Origin: CAKSHP01 sp045590935
Lineage (GTDB): Bacteria; Bacillota; Clostridia; UBA1381; UMGS1253
Reading direction: 5' to 3'
Length of the DNA stretch: 5,350 nucleotides
Assembly (NCBI GenBank): GCA_045590935.1
Contig: JAZNSA010000108.1
Span: 1-5,350 of the forward strand
Shown piece by piece: positions 1 to 5,350 of this stretch. Position numbers and translations under genes: made by a program. The notes under the pieces are model-generated. The model ran no database searches. It was not told where the DNA came from and saw nothing but the letters and a program-made list of their open reading frames with translations. Position 1 is the stretch's first letter; the number at the start of each line of letters is the position of its first letter.

Positions 1-1070
1 CCTGCCATAATTCCTGATGCCGCAGACTCTACATATCCCTCAACACCCGTTATCTGCCCCGCAAAAAATATATTTTCATTATCCTTTAATGCGTAGTATT
101 TATTTAAAAGTACGGGTGAGTTGATAAATGTATTCCTATGCATAACGCCGTAGCGTACAATTTCCGCATTTTCAAGTCCGGGTATCATTGAAAAAACTCT
201 CTTTTGCTCGCCGAATTTAAGGTGAGTCTGAAAGCCCACTATATTATAGATGCTACCCTCCGAATTATCTCTCCTTAGCTGAACAACGGCGTAAAAATCG
301 TCTTTTCCGCTTTTCGGATTAGTTATTCCAACGGGCTTTAACGGTCCGAAAAGGAGGGTATCGTGTCCTCTTGATGCCATAACCTCAACAGGCATACACC
401 CTTCAAAAACCTTAACCTTTTCAAATTCGTGAAGCTCTGCTACCTCTGCATTTATAAGCTCATTATAAAACGCTTCATACTCGTCTTTATTCATCGGACA
501 ATTGATATAATCTGCCGTTCCCCTGTCGTATCTTGCGGCAAAAAACGCTTTCGTCATATCAACACTTTCAAACGTAACCAACGGCGCTGCCGCATCGTGA
601 AAGTGCAAATATTCGCTGTTTTTCAAAATTTTTCTCAGTCCCTCGGCAAGCTTATCCGAGCAAAGGGGTCCCGCTGCAACAATCGTATTTTCGTTTTCAT
701 CAATTTCTAAAACCTCTTCGCATATAACCTCTATATTTTTATGCTCGCTTATCTTCTTTGTAACAAGCGCAGAAAACCTGTCTCTGTCAACCGCAAGCGC
801 ACTGCCCGCAGGCACTCTTGTTTCGTCGGCACATTCAATAATAAGCGAATTCAGCCTTCTCATTTCCTCTTTTAAAAGCCCTACAGCATTAGCAGTCTGG
901 TCAGACCTTAGTGAATTACTGCAAACAAGCTCTGCAAAATTCTTACTCTTATGCGCCGCCGAAAAGCTTTTCGGCTTCATTTCATAAAGTCTTACTTTTA
1001 TTCCTCTGTTTGCCAATTGCCACGCCGCCTCACACCCCGCAAGCCCTGCGCCTATAACATTAACTATCAT
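1..1070 (-). CDS. trmFO: TrmFO, folate-dependent tRNA uracil-54 methyltransferase (3' part missing)
   Basis: This is an FAD enzyme of the cytoplasm that uses methylenetetrahydrofolate to make 5-methyluridine at position 54 of the tRNA T-loop. I translated the strand from the ATG at 1070: 356 codons stay open to the left edge, so the C-terminus (roughly the last 80 residues, judging by the ~435-residue Bacillus protein) lies outside the window. Visible marks are the N-terminal dinucleotide-binding motif GAGLAG (residues 7-12), FAELVCSNSLRSD (45-57), PAGSALAVDRD (87-97), DAAAP (159-163), YINCPM (188-193), FEGCMPVE (222-229) and GVEGYVESAASG (342-353). C50 and C225 sit where the two functional cysteines (C53 and C226) of Bacillus TrmFO lie. 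The start overlaps the topA stop as ATGA, and an AGAGGG ribosome site at 1077-1082 lies six bases upstream, so translation is probably coupled to topA. No frameshift is seen. Identity is secure. Confidence 0.97.
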   Translation of the reverse strand, partial: MIVNVIGAGLAGCEAAWQLANRGIKVRLYEMKPKSFSAAHKSKNFAELVCSNSLRSDQTANAVGLLKEEMRRLNSLIIECADETRVPAGSALAVDRDRFSALVTKKISEHKNIEVICEEVLEIDENENTIVAAGPLCSDKLAEGLRKILKNSEYLHFHDAAAPLVTFESVDMTKAFFAARYDRGTADYINCPMNKDEYEAFYNELINAEVAELHEFEKVKVFEGCMPVEVMASRGHDTLLFGPLKPVGITNPKSGKDDFYAVVQLRRDNSEGSIYNIVGFQTHLKFGEQKRVFSMIPGLENAEIVRYGVMHRNTFINSPVLLNKYYALKDNENIFFAGQITGVEGYVESAASGIMA

Positions 1071-3157
1071 TTCTTACCCTCTTCCGCTCCGTAACCACAA
1101 GCCTGATTAGCGCAAATTTCTTTAACCTTGCCTCCAAACTTCTTTTCAAGCATTATTCCACCGCATTTCGGGCATTTTTTGTCCTTTAACGGCGTATCCC
1201 ACGTCATAAAATCGCACTTGGGATTTTCCTCGCAACCAAAATATATTTTACCCTTTTTGCTCTTCTTTTGCAAAATTTCTTTGCCACACTTAGGGCACTT
1301 AACGCCCGTTTCAATTCTTATTGGCTTAGCATTAGAACAAGCGGGAAAGCCGGGACACGCCAAAAACTTTCCGTATTTTCCCATTTTATATACCATCATT
1401 CTTCCGCATTTCTCGCACGCTACATCAGATACTTCATCTTGAATTTTTACTTTTGAAACCTCGCTCTCGGCTTTTTTCAAAACCTTATCAAATGGCGGAT
1501 AGAAATCTCTTAAAATTTCTTTCCATTCAACCTTTCCCGTTTCAACATCGTCTAGTCTGCTTTCCATATTTGCAGTAAATTTCAAGTCAACAATATCTTT
1601 AAAATTGTTTTTTAACAGCTCAGTAGTAACTCTGCCAAGCTCCGTTGGCAAAAAGCTCTTTTTCTCTCTTACAACATAACCTCTCGCAAGAATTGTTGTA
1701 ATAGTAGGCATATAGGTTGACGGTCTTCCTATTCCCTTCTCTTCAAGCAGCTTTATAAGCGTTGCCTCAGTAAACCTCTGCGGTGGCTGAGTAAAATGCT
1801 GCTTTGCATCAATTCCTTTATCTAAAACCGCATCTCCAACCTCAAGCGCAGGAAGCGTCGTTTTCTTTTCCTCGTTTTCGCTATCCGTACCCTCAACATA
1901 TACCTTCATAAATCCGTCAAACAAAACTCTTGAGCCATTCGCCCTGAAAACATATTCTCCGCCCTTAATATCGCAGGCGATGTTTTCAATTACAGCAGCT
2001 TCCATCTGACAAGCAACAAACCTCTCCCAAACAAGCTTATATAGCTTATATTGGTCGTTTGAAAGCTTATTCTTGATTGAAGCGGGCGTAAGCGTAACAT
2101 CCGTCGGACGAATTGCTTCGTGCGCATCCTGGGCATTTTTCTTTGTTTTAAATACTCTTGCCGACTTTGGAAGATACTTATCACCATAGCTTTCGCCGAT
2201 ATATCCCCTGACAGCCGCAACCGCTTCGTTTGATATACGAAGTGAGTCTGTACGCATATATGTTATTAAACCAACTTTTTCATTTTTATTAAGCTCAATT
2301 CCTTCATACAACCCCTGAGCAACCTGCATAGTCTTCTTGGATTGGAAATTAAGCTTTCTTGATGCCTCCTGCTGAAGCGTAGACGTCGTAAATGGCGGCG
2401 CAGGTATTCTTTGATTAACATTAACCTTAACGTCGCTCACAGCGTATTTTGCACCCTTTAGCTTGGCAAGCACCGAATTTGCTTCATCTTCATTTTTAAA
2501 TTCTTTTTTGCCGCCGTTTTGCTCAATAAGATACGCCTTGAATTGCTTCTTTGTTTTTACATCTTCAAAAATAGCCGTAATATCCCAAAATTCACGAGGT
2601 ACAAAAGCCTCAATTTCATCTTCTCTGTCGCAAATCATACGAACAGCAACGCTCTGAACTCTGCCCGCACTTAGTCCCTTTTTAATTTTAGCCCACAAAA
2701 TCGGGCTGATTTTATAGCCAACTATTCTGTCTAAAACACGCCTTGCCTGCTGAGCGTCAACCAAATCGCTGTCAATTTTTCTAGGCTCATTCATAGCTTT
2801 TTTAACTGCCGTTTTCGTTATCTCATTAAAACACACACGGCACTCGCTGTCCATATCAATATTAAGCGCTCTTGCAAGGTGCCAGCTTATTGCCTCTCCC
2901 TCTCGGTCAGGGTCAGTTGCAAGATAAACTTTTTTTGCATTTTTTGCAACCTTTTTAAGCGAGTTTAAAAGCTCACCCTTTCCCCTTATCGTTATATATT
3001 TCGGCTCGAAATCATTTTCTATATCTATTCCGATATTACTTCTGGGCAAATCTATTATATGCCCCATAGATGCCGTAACGCTATAACCCTTTCCAAGATA
3101 TTTACTTATCGTTTCCGCCTTGGACGGCGATTCAACAATCACCAATTTGTCTGCCAT
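1067..3157 (-). CDS. topA: DNA topoisomerase I (type IA)
   Basis: This enzyme relaxes negatively supercoiled DNA by cutting one strand through a 5'-phosphotyrosine bond and passing the other strand. The protein is complete at 696 residues, close to the ~690 of Bacillus TopA. The TOPRIM domain is at the N-terminus: VIVESPSKA (7-15, with E9) and ATDPDREGEAISWHL (80-94), giving the metal-binding acidic residues D82, D84 and E86. SAGRVQSVAVR (163-173) and the active-site segment LITYMRTDS (297-305, catalytic Y300) follow, then DAHEAIRPT (344-352) and GIGRPSTY (475-482). The C-terminus has three four-cysteine zinc ribbons: C581/C584/C601/C607, C621/C624/C642/C648 and C662/C665/C682/C687, typical of the Firmicute enzyme. 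An AGAGG site at 3171-3175 lies 13 bases before the ATG, rather far. The gene follows dprA after 75 bases and overlaps trmFO by four. No clear promoter of its own was found, so it is probably read from the dprA promoter. Confidence 0.98.
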   Translation of the reverse strand: MADKLVIVESPSKAETISKYLGKGYSVTASMGHIIDLPRSNIGIDIENDFEPKYITIRGKGELLNSLKKVAKNAKKVYLATDPDREGEAISWHLARALNIDMDSECRVCFNEITKTAVKKAMNEPRKIDSDLVDAQQARRVLDRIVGYKISPILWAKIKKGLSAGRVQSVAVRMICDREDEIEAFVPREFWDITAIFEDVKTKKQFKAYLIEQNGGKKEFKNEDEANSVLAKLKGAKYAVSDVKVNVNQRIPAPPFTTSTLQQEASRKLNFQSKKTMQVAQGLYEGIELNKNEKVGLITYMRTDSLRISNEAVAAVRGYIGESYGDKYLPKSARVFKTKKNAQDAHEAIRPTDVTLTPASIKNKLSNDQYKLYKLVWERFVACQMEAAVIENIACDIKGGEYVFRANGSRVLFDGFMKVYVEGTDSENEEKKTTLPALEVGDAVLDKGIDAKQHFTQPPQRFTEATLIKLLEEKGIGRPSTYMPTITTILARGYVVREKKSFLPTELGRVTTELLKNNFKDIVDLKFTANMESRLDDVETGKVEWKEILRDFYPPFDKVLKKAESEVSKVKIQDEVSDVACEKCGRMMVYKMGKYGKFLACPGFPACSNAKPIRIETGVKCPKCGKEILQKKSKKGKIYFGCEENPKCDFMTWDTPLKDKKCPKCGGIMLEKKFGGKVKEICANQACGYGAEEGKK

Positions 3158-3232
3158 ATATTTTCTTCAACCTCTTTCCTTTGTCTTTTAGGAAGTATAT
3201 ATTAATATTTATTCACAAAATTATTTTTTATT
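3158..3232 (-). other. dprA-topA spacer, no terminator seen
   Basis: This is 75 bases of very AT-rich sequence between the dprA stop and the topA start. It holds the topA ribosome site (AGAGG, 3171-3175) and a 10-base palindrome ATATTAATAT at 3199-3208. I see no GC stem followed by a T-run that could end transcription, and no convincing -35/-10 pair. The simplest reading is read-through from dprA into topA. Confidence 0.5.
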
Positions 3233-4372
3233 TTACTTAAGCGAAATCTTTCCGCCAATATTTAAAACAATATCTTCAAGCTCCATCTTTGTCAATGTAG
3301 CACCGAGCTCATTAAAATTAACATCTAACTCTTCGCAAAGCTCATCTAAAAACATATCTCTTATACTAATCAGTTTAACCACTTTTTCCTCAAACTCCGA
3401 AAGTCCTTCATACTTTTTAACGGTTTTCACTTCGGCTTCCTTTTTTTGATAAACCCGCTTTACAATTGAATTAATATTTTGATTTTTTTCTGCCAAATCC
3501 TCATATTCTTCTAAAATATCCTCTGCCGATAAGGCAAGCTTTGCGCAGCCGTCTCTTATCAGCAAATTAGTACCTTCATTTTCCTCGCAAACATTTCCCG
3601 GCAGTGCAAAAACATCTCTTCCGCTATCGAGTGCCATTCTTGCGGTTATAAGACTTCCGCTCCTCTTAGGCGCTTGCCCGACAACAACCCCAAGCGACAA
3701 TCCTGCTATTATTCTGTTTCTTTTTTGAAAGTCATACCTTGAGCCTCTATATCCCGGGGGATACTCAGAAATAATCAATCCATTTTTAATTATTTCATTA
3801 TATATCCGTATATTTTCCGCAGGATAAATCTTATTTATTGCCGTTCCGAAAACAGCAATTGTTTTTCCTCCTGCATTAATCGCCCCTTCGTGCGCCGCAG
3901 AATCTATCCCTAAAGCCATACCGCTAACTATAACAGCGCCGCTCAAAGCCAATTCAAACGCAATTTTCTCACAAATTTCTTTTGAAAACTCATCGCACTT
4001 TCTTGTTCCAACCATAGCAATTTTAAATTTTTCATCAATGCAAGCTCTATTTCCCTTTAAATATAAAACAACAGGTGCATCATAAATATTTTTTAAGCAT
4101 TCAGGGTAATCACTATCGTCAAAGCATAAAACCTCAACTCCAAGCTGATTTGTCAACTGCAAGATTTTTCTTGCTCCTGCCAAATCGCTTTTCAACAGCT
4201 CGGATTTTTCTTTTTCTGTCAAATAAGAAAGCTTTTCAATCTCGCTTTTTTCCGCATTAAAAATTTCGCTTGGATTTTTAAACTCAACAAGCATTTTATG
4301 TATTTTCGTATTGCTATATACAAAAATACTCTTGAGCCATACCCAAAGAAGCTCTCTTTCTTGACTTTTCAA
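3233..4372 (-). CDS. dprA: DNA-processing protein DprA (Smf), TTG start
   Basis: DprA binds single-stranded DNA taken up during natural transformation and loads RecA on it. The gene is also kept in many bacteria not known to be competent. The 379-residue protein has an N-terminal helical region (about 1-80), a Rossmann-like DNA-binding core (about 81-290) and a small C-terminal domain (about 320-379) that looks like the family's winged helix. Core motifs are AMVGTRK (119-125), SGMALGIDSAAHEGA (150-164), TIAVFGTAINKIYPAEN (171-187), SEYPPG (202-207), FQKRNRIIAGLS (215-226) and SGSLITARMALDSGRDVFALPGN (238-260). The start codon is TTG, not ATG. It is preferred because the N-terminus lines up with the family (ERELLWVWLKSI) and GGGGTGG at 4379-4385 sits six bases upstream; the next methionine (M27) would cut into the helical domain. 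It is first gene of the cluster behind a strong promoter. A competence role is inference only. Confidence 0.96.
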   Translation of the reverse strand: MKSQERELLWVWLKSIFVYSNTKIHKMLVEFKNPSEIFNAEKSEIEKLSYLTEKEKSELLKSDLAGARKILQLTNQLGVEVLCFDDSDYPECLKNIYDAPVVLYLKGNRACIDEKFKIAMVGTRKCDEFSKEICEKIAFELALSGAVIVSGMALGIDSAAHEGAINAGGKTIAVFGTAINKIYPAENIRIYNEIIKNGLIISEYPPGYRGSRYDFQKRNRIIAGLSLGVVVGQAPKRSGSLITARMALDSGRDVFALPGNVCEENEGTNLLIRDGCAKLALSAEDILEEYEDLAEKNQNINSIVKRVYQKKEAEVKTVKKYEGLSEFEEKVVKLISIRDMFLDELCEELDVNFNELGATLTKMELEDIVLNIGGKISLK

Positions 4373-4378
4373 ATTTTA

Positions 4379-4385
4379 CCACCCC
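4379..4385 (-). promoter_or_regulatory. ribosome binding site deciding the dprA TTG start
   Basis: The minus strand reads GGGGTGG six bases before TTG at 4372. It pairs with the 16S rRNA tail partly through G-U pairs. Its spacing supports TTG as the true start, since no ATG stands nearby in frame. Confidence 0.6.
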
Positions 4386-4414
4386 ACATCTTAGCGATAA
4401 CCCGCATATATTTT

Positions 4415-4443
4415 ACCATACTATATTTTTTTTGATTTGTCAA
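4415..4443 (-). promoter_or_regulatory. sigma-A-type promoter of the dprA-topA-trmFO cluster
   Basis: On the minus strand a perfect TTGACA (4438-4443) is followed after 17 bases by TATGGT (4415-4420, four of six consensus bases). Transcription should begin near 4408, leaving a leader of about 36 bases with GGGGTGG at 4379-4385 as the ribosome site. The stretch upstream (4444-4496) is almost pure A and T and could help the polymerase bind. Confidence 0.75.
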
Positions 4444-4496
4444 ATATTTTTTTAAAATTAATTATGAATTTTTGTGTTTTATATTCCATTTTTGTA

Positions 4497-4525
4497 TTGA
4501 CAAGAAATTAAAAATATGCTTTAAT
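4497..4525 (+). promoter_or_regulatory. sigma-A-type promoter of the small lipoprotein gene
   Basis: A perfect TTGACA (4497-4502), a 17-base spacer and TTTAAT (4520-4525, five of six consensus bases) make a strong promoter pointing right. The predicted transcript starts near 4532, only about four bases before the first in-frame ATG at 4536, which argues for the later ATG at 4566. It is divergent to the dprA promoter, with the two -35 boxes 53 bases apart. Confidence 0.8.
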
Positions 4526-4550
4526 ATATGCGGATATGATAAAACAAAAT

Positions 4551-4556
4551 GGGGTG
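4551..4556 (+). promoter_or_regulatory. ribosome binding site supporting the 4566 start
   Basis: GGGGTG lies nine bases before ATG 4566. It would be inside the coding region if the earlier ATG at 4536 were used, so it decides in favour of the shorter protein, whose N-terminus is then a normal export signal beginning with MFKK. Confidence 0.6.
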
Positions 4557-4565
4557 TTAGACGCT

Positions 4566-4994
4566 ATGTTTAAAAAAATAAATAAAATTTTATTAATTAT
4601 TTTTTCAATCCTTACTGTTATCTCTTTCTCTTCATGTGCAAAAGAAAATGCAAACAAGGAAGCGCAAAAATATCTTCAGGAAGCAGAAAATGAAACCAAA
4701 GATATTCTTGAGAACAAAGATGAAATCTTTCTTTTAAAAAATGAAACGGGTGTTGATATTTATTCTATTGATTTTCTAAAAGATAATGAGGAGCCTTTGG
4801 AGATTGATGCCGTCTTGCCAAGTGGCAACGAGATTTTTGTTAACATTTCGGGCGAATGGGAAATCGTCTGTGATTTTTTAGAAAACGAACAGCATATTAA
4901 AAAATCATTTGGAAAATTAAACCTCGATAATGCGGAGATTGTAGATTTAAAAGTAATCGACGGAATTTACTCTGCCGAAATTCAAACGGACTAA
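4566..4994 (+). CDS. Small predicted lipoprotein of unknown function
   Basis: I do not recognise this protein beyond its general type. From the ATG at 4566 it has 142 residues: a basic start (MFKKINK), a hydrophobic stretch (8-21) and FSSC with C24 as the likely lipid-attachment cysteine. Phenylalanine at -3 is unusual for a lipobox, so lipidation is probable but not certain. A charged helical stretch (about 25-52) leads to a predicted beta-rich part (53-142) with LKNETGVDIYSI (57-68), GEWEIVCDF (96-104) and LNLDNAEIVDLKV (118-130). The pattern N-x-T-G then a late W-x-I resembles small secreted beta-sandwich proteins of Firmicutes that carry an NKTG-type motif, a resemblance from memory and weak. 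The frame is open upstream to ATG 4536, but the promoter would place that within about four bases of the RNA end, while GGGGTG at 4551-4556 lies nine bases before 4566. The gene seems to be transcribed from its own promoter, away from dprA. Confidence 0.8.
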   Translation: MFKKINKILLIIFSILTVISFSSCAKENANKEAQKYLQEAENETKDILENKDEIFLLKNETGVDIYSIDFLKDNEEPLEIDAVLPSGNEIFVNISGEWEIVCDFLENEQHIKKSFGKLNLDNAEIVDLKVIDGIYSAEIQTD

Positions 4995-5004
4995 TTAAAT
5001 TAAG

Positions 5005-5037
5005 TTCTAAATATATTTTAAAAAAATTTATTTAGAA
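5005..5037 (+). other. AT-rich hairpin reaching into a ribosome binding site
   Basis: The arms TTCTAAATA (5005-5013) and TATTTAGAA (5029-5037) are perfectly complementary. After one mismatch five more A-T pairs can form (5015-5019 with 5023-5027). No T-run follows, so this is not a standard intrinsic terminator. The last bases of the 3' arm (GAA, 5035-5037) are also the start of the GAAGGTG ribosome site of the next ORF. The stem has only one G-C pair and would be weak. Confidence 0.45.
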
Positions 5038-5046
5038 GGTGTTTAT

Positions 5047-5274
5047 ATGAAAGAAAAAATGTGGGCAACTTGGAAGATGATTGAAAAGGAGCATCAGCAT
5101 TTCTTTGAGGAATCTTTTAAACTTCTTAAGGAAACAAAAGAAAAATTCTATAAGTACTTTTTAAAAAGAGCCTATAAAGATATAAAAAATCGTAAAAATT
5201 ACTTGACAACAGACCGTTTTTTGTTGTATAATGAATTTCGGTCATTGTTGTGGCCCGGTAGTTCAGTTGGTTAG
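5047..5274 (+). CDS. Small charged hypothetical protein, 3' end overlapping a tRNA gene
   Basis: I do not recognise a family. The 75-codon frame starts at ATG 5047 with a good ribosome site (GAAGGTG, 5035-5041, five bases upstream) and lies 52 bases after the lipoprotein stop. Residues 1-51 are rich in K and E with regularly spaced aromatic residues (W6, W9, F19, F20, F24, F34, Y35, Y37, F38) and look like amphipathic helix or coiled coil, without signal peptide or membrane span. From codon 53 the DNA is also the tRNA-Asp promoter: L53-T54 are the -35 box and Y61-N62 the -10 box. Codons 69-75 lie in the tRNA and the TAG stop is formed by tRNA D-loop bases. Residues from about 53 on are therefore shaped by other constraints, and the gene may have lost its original end. 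It could be a real small protein, a truncated remnant, or non-coding; the start signals favour translation. Confidence 0.5.
   Translation: MKEKMWATWKMIEKEHQHFFEESFKLLKETKEKFYKYFLKRAYKDIKNRKNYLTTDRFLLYNEFRSLLWPGSSVG
5203..5232 (+). promoter_or_regulatory. Consensus promoter of the tRNA genes
   Basis: TTGACA (5203-5208) and TATAAT (5227-5232) both match the consensus in all six bases, with an 18-base spacer. The predicted start near 5239 lies about 13 bases before the tRNA-Asp 5' end, leaving a short 5' leader for RNase P to remove. Strong promoters of this kind are usual for stable RNA genes. It sits inside the reading frame of the small ORF. Confidence 0.88.
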
Positions 5275-5328
5275 AACGCCAGCCTGTCACGCTGGAGGTC
5301 GTGGGTTCGAGCCCCATCCGGGTCGCCA
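5252..5328 (+). tRNA. tRNA-Asp (anticodon GTC)
   Basis: The cloverleaf can be folded by eye. The acceptor stem is GGCCCGG with CCGGGTC (one G-U pair), and the D stem is GTTC/GAAC. The anticodon stem is CCAGC/GCTGG around the loop CTGTCAC, with anticodon GTC at 5286-5288. The T arm is GTGGG-TTCGAGC-CCCAT. Discriminator base G and an encoded CCA end follow (5325-5328). GTC reads the aspartate codons GAC and GAT. At 77 bases including CCA it is complete and normal. It is first in a tRNA cluster, three bases before the next tRNA, and is presumably cotranscribed with it. Confidence 0.97.
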
Positions 5329-5331
5329 TTT

Positions 5332-5350
5332 GCTGCCTTAGCTCAGTAGG
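5332..5350 (+). tRNA. 5' end of a second tRNA gene, cut by the window edge
   Basis: Nineteen bases, GCTGCCTTAGCTCAGTAGG, have the form of a tRNA start: a seven-base acceptor strand (GCTGCCT), TA at positions 8-9, the D-stem strand GCTC, and AGTAGG of the D loop. The gene begins three bases after the CCA of tRNA-Asp, as in a cotranscribed tRNA cluster. The anticodon is outside the window, so the amino acid cannot be read; threonine is one possibility by general look, without proof. Confidence 0.85.

Larger units (their letters stand above)
4402..4533. repeat. inverted repeat of AATATATGCGG at the two divergent promoters
   Basis: The 11-base sequence AATATATGCGG occurs at 4523-4533 on the plus strand and, perfectly, at 4402-4412 on the minus strand. 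Each copy lies next to or overlaps the -10 box and start region of its own promoter. It may be a shared operator, a remnant of an inverted duplication, or chance in AT-rich DNA. Confidence 0.5.

Noticed and set aside
429..710. 93-codon plus-strand frame
   Set aside because: It lies antisense to trmFO, whose conserved motifs run without a break through this stretch.
1128..1456. Two plus-strand frames opposite the topA zinc ribbons
   Set aside because: They are shadows of the cysteine-rich 3' end of topA, with no start signals of their own.
1990..2657. Minus-strand 76-codon and plus-strand 64-codon frames inside topA
   Set aside because: Both lie in other frames of the intact topA gene and have no recognisable protein features.
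3190..3225. Possible topA promoter in the dprA-topA gap (TTTTGT ... TATACT on the minus strand)
   Set aside because: The spacer is only 15 bases and the -35 box is poor; such matches are expected by chance in DNA this AT-rich.
4075..4260. 61-codon plus-strand frame inside dprA
   Set aside because: It is antisense to the conserved dprA N-terminal region and has no ribosome site that stands out.
5005..5037. Intrinsic terminator after the lipoprotein gene
   Set aside because: The stem has almost no G-C pairs and no T-run follows it, so it was recorded only as a hairpin.
5126..5329. 67-codon minus-strand frame opposite the tRNA-Asp gene
   Set aside because: Its first third is simply the antisense translation of the tRNA (GLEPTTSSVTGWRSNQLNYRAT type), a well-known false protein in genome annotations; the rest lies antisense to the promoter and the small ORF.

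Overview
The window is AT-rich chromosomal DNA whose gene order, codon use and promoters suggest a low-GC Gram-positive bacterium, most likely a member of the Clostridia. The strongest pointer is the minus-strand cluster dprA-topA-trmFO, an order familiar from Bacillus and Clostridia. Strong TTGACA/TATAAT-type promoters, a TTG start codon and CCA-encoding tRNA genes fit the same assignment. No species can be named from the sequence alone.

Left three quarters (1-4372, minus strand): transcription runs right to left. A near-consensus promoter at 4415-4443 drives dprA (DNA-processing protein A, TTG start). After a 75-base gap comes topA (DNA topoisomerase I, complete, 696 residues, three C-terminal zinc ribbons). 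trmFO follows, overlapping topA by four bases (ATGA), and runs off the left edge with 356 codons visible. The cluster joins handling of incoming single-stranded DNA, control of supercoiling, and folate-dependent methylation of the tRNA T-loop. These are housekeeping genes that travel together rather than one pathway.

Centre (4373-4565): a compact divergent intergenic region has one good sigma-A-type promoter on each strand. The two leaders are partial mirror images: both carry AATATATGCGG near the transcription start and TGGGGTG as the Shine-Dalgarno region, 15 or 16 bases further on.

Right part (4566-5350, plus strand): a small predicted lipoprotein of unknown function (142 residues from the preferred start at 4566) is followed by an AT-rich hairpin. 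Next is a small charged ORF of 75 codons whose 3' third coincides with a perfect-consensus promoter and the first bases of a tRNA-Asp(GTC) gene. A second tRNA gene begins three bases after the first and is cut by the window edge.

I see no mobile element, CRISPR array, rRNA or defence system. The parts least explained by known genes are the mirrored divergent leaders, the lipoprotein, and the small ORF that runs through a tRNA promoter.
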